Positions 13,894 through 17,145 of a stretch of DNA of 17,145 bases are shown here, one piece after another. How positions within the stretch are numbered: position 1 is the first letter of the stretch; the number at the start of each line of letters is the position of its first letter. Under the pieces are notes generated by a model. That model searched no databases. It saw only the letters and a program-made list of their open reading frames with translations, and was not told the DNA's origin. The translations under genes and the position numbers were made by a program. The stretch covers positions 1-17,145 of the forward strand of contig JAITMY010000163.1 in NCBI GenBank assembly GCA_031290755.1. Reading direction: 5' to 3'. The stretch is from Prevotellaceae bacterium (GTDB lineage: Bacteria; Bacteroidota; Bacteroidia; Bacteroidales; UBA932).

Positions 13894-15096
13894 TTAGTTC
13901 ATCACTTTTTGTCTGTACTCCTTCAGCGCCTCGCCCAGACACTCAATGGCGCAGCGCAGGTCGTCGATGTTGAGCACGTAGGCCAATCGCACCTCGCTCA
14001 GCCCCAAGCCGAGGGTGAAGTAGAAGCCCGTGGCCGGCGCCACCATCACGGTTTGGTTCTTGTAGCTAAACTCCTCCAGCACCCACTGCGCGAACCTGTC
14101 CGAGCTGTCGATGCCCAAGCTGGCGATGACGTAGAAGGCGCCCTTGGGCTTGGGGCAGTACACGCCCTGAATTTGGTTGAGCGCCTTCACCATGAAGTTG
14201 CGCCGGCTCACGTACTCGCTGTGCACGCGCTCGAAGTACGAGGCGGGGGCTGCGAGCGCGGCCTCGGCGGCGATTTGCCCGTAGAACGGGGGGCAAAGCC
14301 GCGCCTGCCCGAACTTCAGCGCGGCGGCGATAACGTCCTTGTTCTTGCTGATGATGGCGCCCACGCGCGCCCCGCACATGCTGTAGCGCTTCGACACGGA
14401 GTCGATAAGCACCACGTAGTCCTCCATGCCCTGTAGCTGCATGGAGGAGTAGGCCTGCTCGCCGTCGTAGCAGAACTCGCGGTAGGCCTCGTCGCAAAAG
14501 AGGTACAGGTCGTACTTCTTTACCACGGCGGCCAGCCGCTCAAGGTCGGCGCGGGAGTAGAGGCTGCCGGTGGGGTTGTTCGGGTTGCTGATGAAGATGC
14601 CCTTGGTTTTGGGCGTTATCAGCCGCTCGAACGCCTCTATGGGCGGCAGCGCAAAGTCGCTCGCAATGCTTGAGGTGATGGGCTTCACGTTCACCCCCGC
14701 CTCGATGGCGTAGGCCCAGTAGTTGGCGTAAAAGGGTTCGGGGATGATGACCTCGTCGCCGGGGTTGAAGCAGGCCATGAACGAAAAAAGGATGGCCTCC
14801 GACCCGCCGGTGGTAACCAGAATGTCCTCCGGGGTAACGTTGATGCCCAGCCGCCGGTAGTACTGCGCCCAGCCGCCTCGGAGCGACTCGTTGCCCGCCG
14901 AGTGCCCGTACTCCACGATGCTGGCCCTGCAATTCTTAATAGCATCCAGCGCCTCCTGCGGCGTGTCAATATCGGGCTGACCAATGTTGAGGTGGTACAC
15001 CTTTCGCCCTGCCCGCTTTGCCGCCTCTGCATACGGCACCAGCTTGCGTATGGGCGACGAGGGCATGTATAGGCCTTTTTCAGAAATTCGAGGCAT
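13894..15096 (-). CDS. PLP-dependent class I/II aminotransferase (aspartate aminotransferase-like)
   Basis: A 400-residue fold-type I aminotransferase. It starts MPRISEKGLYMPSSPIRKLVPYA, a typical Bacteroidetes opening for this subgroup. Motifs include YHLNIGQPDIDTP, TTGGSEAI (cofactor phosphate region), ISNPNNPTG (Asn contacting the PLP ring), CDEAYREF (Asp bonding to the pyridine N) and SVSKRYSMCGARVG with the Schiff-base Lys236. The C-terminal VRLAYV contains the Arg that usually holds the substrate carboxylate. This fits an aspartate- or broad amino-acid:2-oxoglutarate aminotransferase; the exact substrate is not readable. It begins 55 bp after the Wzz-like gene and is followed after 11 bp by the DUF308 gene. 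Confidence 0.93.
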   Translation of the reverse strand: MPRISEKGLYMPSSPIRKLVPYAEAAKRAGRKVYHLNIGQPDIDTPQEALDAIKNCRASIVEYGHSAGNESLRGGWAQYYRRLGINVTPEDILVTTGGSEAILFSFMACFNPGDEVIIPEPFYANYWAYAIEAGVNVKPITSSIASDFALPPIEAFERLITPKTKGIFISNPNNPTGSLYSRADLERLAAVVKKYDLYLFCDEAYREFCYDGEQAYSSMQLQGMEDYVVLIDSVSKRYSMCGARVGAIISKNKDVIAAALKFGQARLCPPFYGQIAAEAALAAPASYFERVHSEYVSRRNFMVKALNQIQGVYCPKPKGAFYVIASLGIDSSDRFAQWVLEEFSYKNQTVMVAPATGFYFTLGLGLSEVRLAYVLNIDDLRCAIECLGEALKEYRQKVMN

Positions 15097-15151
15097 AGTA
15101 CTTCTTTATAGATAGGCAGGGCGGCGTGCCCGTCCTTGTTCGGGTAGGCCG

Positions 15152-16267
15152 TTAGCTTGGCTCTACGATTTTTTTGGTTAGCCACTTCCTGTTATCCCAC
15201 AGCAACGCCCACAGCAGCGCCAGTGAAAAGGATACGATAATGCCCTTGGTGGCGTAGCTTGTAAAGTTCGTTTCCAGCAGCGTGGAGGAGTTTATATCCC
15301 GTATAACGGTCATCGGCTCCTGAAACTCCAGCTGCCGCTCCAACTCCAAGCGTGCGGTGTAGAGCTGAAGCACGTCATTGTGGTAGAGCCGCTGTTCTTT
15401 TTCGGTAAACACCATCAGCTGGCCTTGAATCTGCGTAGAGTAGCTGTTGTTGGACTTGCTGTCGTGCTTGCCCGGCTTTATGAAGTACTCGTAGCGCTGT
15501 AGGCTGTCCAGCAGCTTAATCTGGTGGTTGATTTCGTCTATTTTTGCCTGCGTTTGCGCTTTCCGGACGGCATTTTGCTTTAGCACATGCGGGTTGTTGT
15601 TGATTTTTTCCACTATCGCCTGCGAGATGTACGGCAGCACATCAATGTTGTACACCAGCGCCTGTATGTAAAAAACGTCGGTCAGGAGGACATACGTCGT
15701 ATCCTCAAACGTAGTGCGCGGGCGGTTAAAAGTCCTTTTGAAGTCAATGAAATCCATGATGCCATCGCCGTTGTAATCTACTCCCCAGTAGGCGTTAATG
15801 GACACTACGTGCTTGCCCATCGTGTCGGGTAAGCTCAGCAGCTGGTTCCACTCGGCGGAGTCGTGGGCAGAGGTACCCAGCTCGTTAATAAATTTGATGG
15901 CGAATGCGTTGTCCAGCACGTTCATGCGCGTTACCATCAGGGATGAGTACGCCGGCTTGGCCGCCTTATACGTGGCATAGCTGACGATGAAGCCCACAAA
16001 AACGAAGCCTATAAACCACAGGCTTTTCCGGACACCAAACAAGAACAGCCACTCAACAAGGTGAAGCAGCCACTCAACAAGGTGAAGCAGCCACTTGAAC
16101 AAAAGTCCAATTTGTACAAAGACAAATTTTGACTTCCCTATAATGTCCTCCAAGCTTATCTCCTTCTCAGAAGCGCCACCTTTTGCGCTTGGGTTAGTGC
16201 TCCCTTGGTAGTGGAACGAAATATCAAAATCTCCATCCTTTTTGGGGTCGTTTTGTTCTTTTTCCAT
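15152..16267 (-). CDS. Wzz-like two-TM membrane protein with coiled coil and EF-hand-like loop
   Basis: A 371-residue protein with an acidic cytoplasmic N-terminus, one TM helix at about 83-100, a large periplasmic part, and a second TM at about 342-357 followed by a short basic tail. The central helix-rich stretch (about 225-325) looks like coiled coil. This topology is that of polysaccharide chain-length determinants (Wzz/PCP-1), and the segment after TM1 (KPAYSSLMVTRMNVLDN) fits the family loosely; the assignment is tentative. Two oddities are visible. A perfect heptad duplication LLHLVEW x2 (residues 60-73) lies just before TM1. A sequence DYNGDGIMDFID (164-175) matches a Ca-binding EF-hand/dockerin-type loop (D1, N3, D5, G6, D9, D12). 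No other polysaccharide gene is near. Confidence 0.6.
   Translation of the reverse strand: MEKEQNDPKKDGDFDISFHYQGSTNPSAKGGASEKEISLEDIIGKSKFVFVQIGLLFKWLLHLVEWLLHLVEWLFLFGVRKSLWFIGFVFVGFIVSYATYKAAKPAYSSLMVTRMNVLDNAFAIKFINELGTSAHDSAEWNQLLSLPDTMGKHVVSINAYWGVDYNGDGIMDFIDFKRTFNRPRTTFEDTTYVLLTDVFYIQALVYNIDVLPYISQAIVEKINNNPHVLKQNAVRKAQTQAKIDEINHQIKLLDSLQRYEYFIKPGKHDSKSNNSYSTQIQGQLMVFTEKEQRLYHNDVLQLYTARLELERQLEFQEPMTVIRDINSSTLLETNFTSYATKGIIVSFSLALLWALLWDNRKWLTKKIVEPS
16047..16088 (-). repeat. Perfect 21-bp tandem duplication inside the Wzz-like gene
   Basis: The units 16047-16067 and 16068-16088 are identical (AGCCACTCAACAAGG then TGAAGC), followed by a 7-base partial third copy (AGCCACT). In the protein this gives LLHLVEW twice plus a trailing W. 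The period is in frame, so copy number could change without loss of the gene. Confidence 0.9.
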
Positions 16268-16419
16268 TATCTTTGCTCTTAATTAATACACAGCTAAAAC
16301 ACGAAGTCGCGAAGGTACTTTATTTTATTGACAAAAGAAAATATTTTTCTATTTTTTATATATTGTCATGACAAAAAACTATTTACGTGCTATATTTTAG
16401 GAGTAAATATCATTTTCGC
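16268..16419. promoter_or_regulatory. Divergent AT-rich promoter region (Wzz-like gene / tsaC)
   Basis: This 152-bp spacer serves both directions. For the minus-strand gene, CGAAGGTA at 16310-16317 is the reverse complement of TACCTTCG, a Bacteroidetes -7 box; the -33 box is unclear, with TTTTG only 14 nt upstream. For the plus-strand gene, TATATTTT (16391-16398) is a weak -7 candidate without a well-spaced partner. A perfect 12-bp palindrome TTGTCATGACAA (16363-16374) lies between them, and TGACAAAA occurs twice in direct orientation (about 16329 and 16369), so an operator is possible but unproved. Confidence 0.45.
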
Positions 16420-16983
16420 ATGAGCGCTGACGAAGTAGAGCAGCTGGCAGCAGCGCTGCGTCGGGGCGCGGTGCTGCTTTACCCTACCGATACGCTCTGG
16501 GGGCTGGGCTGCGACGCGGCCAACGGCGCTGCCGTTGCCAAAATCTTTGCCCTCAAGCAGCGCACCGACGCCAAGAGCCTGATAGCGCTGGTGGGCGACG
16601 AGGCTATGCTGCGCCGCCACGTGTGCGAGGTGCCGCCGCAGGCGAGCGCCGTTTTGCGTGCCGCCGCAGGCCCCCAAACCATCATCTACCCAGAGGGGAG
16701 GGGCTTTGCTCGCGGCGTGTGTGCGCCCGACGGCAGCGTGGCCATTCGCATCCCCCGGCACGCTTTTTGCCAAGCGCTTATCCGTGCGCTGGGGCGCCCT
16801 GTTGTTTCCACCTCGGCCAACGTGGCGGGTGGCGAAGCCCCCACGAGGCTCGACGAGGTGCCCTCCGCCATACGCGCAGGGGTGGACGTGTGCGCTGACC
16901 CCCGATGGGAGGGAAACCCCACGCGCAGGCCGTCCGGCATTGTTCGCGTGGCGGCAGACGGGGCGGTGCAGGTTATCAGGTGA
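16420..16983 (+). CDS. tsaC: Threonylcarbamoyl-AMP synthase (Sua5/YrdC/TsaC family)
   Basis: Makes threonylcarbamoyl-AMP from threonine, bicarbonate and ATP, the first step of the t6A37 modification of ANN-decoding tRNAs, in the cytoplasm. The 187-residue protein is the short single-domain form without the Sua5 C-terminal extension. Motifs: LYPTDTLWGLGCDA near the N-terminus, the nucleotide-binding KQRTDAKSL (KxR), the central VAIRIPRHAF, and STSANVAGGEAPT. I chose ATG 16420 (MSADEVEQLAAALRRG) because the 11 codons upstream in the same frame are AT-rich leader sequence without family similarity. It converges on the partial gene at the right edge with a 5-bp gap. Confidence 0.93.
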   Translation: MSADEVEQLAAALRRGAVLLYPTDTLWGLGCDAANGAAVAKIFALKQRTDAKSLIALVGDEAMLRRHVCEVPPQASAVLRAAAGPQTIIYPEGRGFARGVCAPDGSVAIRIPRHAFCQALIRALGRPVVSTSANVAGGEAPTRLDEVPSAIRAGVDVCADPRWEGNPTRRPSGIVRVAADGAVQVIR

Positions 16984-16988
16984 GCGGC

Positions 16989-17145
16989 CTACTTTAGCGC
17001 AAAATCCCCCAGCCCGCTGAGGTTCCCGTCGATGAAAATTTGCACCTCGTAGGCGCCCTTCGACAGCTTGGCGCCTTTGGTGTCGTAGTAAATGCACATC
17101 TCCACGTCCTGATTCTGGTAGTCCGCCTCCCGCACGGCGGAGTAG
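16989..17145 (-). CDS. C-terminus of an unrecognised protein, 5' part outside the window
   Basis: Fifty-one codons and a TAG stop are open from the right edge on the minus strand. The residues run YSAVREADYQNQDVEMCIYY, then DTKGAKLSKGAYEVQIFIDG, then NLSGLGDFALK. Alternating hydrophobic residues, the pattern 'Y-E-V-x-I-F-I-D-G' and a final FALK suggest the last strands of a beta-sandwich, as in envelope-associated proteins of Bacteroidetes that end in a 'kG.Y.V.If.dG.liG...F.L' pattern. I cannot name the family. The reading frame shows normal codon use and no interruptions, so it is a real gene end and not noise. Confidence 0.65.
   Translation of the reverse strand, partial: YSAVREADYQNQDVEMCIYYDTKGAKLSKGAYEVQIFIDGNLSGLGDFALK

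Noticed and set aside
13883..13942. Longer N-terminus of the DUF308 protein
   Set aside because: Would overlap the aminotransferase gene by 49 bp and add a polar stretch not expected in the family.

Overview
The window looks like a chromosomal piece of a GC-rich member of the Bacteroidetes (Bacteroidota), probably Bacteroidales. The grounds are a xylan-degradation gene set led by the C-terminus of an AraC-type regulator, a UvrB and an aminotransferase with Bacteroidetes-like sequence features, -7 promoter boxes of the TAnnTTTG/TTCG type, and AT-rich leaders in place of Shine-Dalgarno sequences. The order is inferred from recalled family features, not from a search.

Left part (1-9932, all + strand): a glucuronoxylan utilisation locus. 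It holds the C-terminal DNA-binding end of a regulator, a GH43 beta-xylosidase/arabinofuranosidase lipoprotein, xylose isomerase (xylA), a GH115 alpha-glucuronidase, an SGNH acetylesterase of the sialate-O-acetylesterase type, and a GH67 alpha-glucuronidase. Together they fit a route that removes acetyl groups and (4-O-methyl)glucuronic acid from xylan and xylo-oligosaccharides (GH115 on internal substitutions, GH67 on the terminal one), cuts the chain to xylose, and isomerises xylose to xylulose. No SusC/SusD pair, GH10 xylanase, xylulokinase or transporter is present, so those must lie elsewhere. A strong hairpin terminator sits inside the locus after xylA, and a dispersed repeat lies between the esterase and GH67.

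Middle (9933-10731): about 800 bp without a credible gene but packed with structure. In order: C-rich 22/23-bp direct repeats, a four-hairpin element with a closing stem, an array of eight to nine 23-bp units that each form a hairpin, and a separate nested inverted repeat. Then comes a small overlapping gene pair (10732-11266) that looks like a type II toxin-antitoxin module with a ParE/RelE-like toxin. Its last codons run into another long palindrome.

Right part: a run of minus-strand genes, read right to left. These are a two-TM Wzz-like membrane protein with a heptad duplication and an EF-hand-like loop, a PLP-dependent aminotransferase, a six-TM HdeD/DUF308 protein, and uvrB. A 152-bp divergent AT-rich spacer separates this group from a + strand YrdC/TsaC threonylcarbamoyl-AMP synthase. 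The last 157 bases hold the C-terminus of an unrecognised minus-strand protein.

No clear new multi-gene system is visible. The least explained parts are the structured intergenic cluster at 10011-10622 and the TA-like pair next to it.
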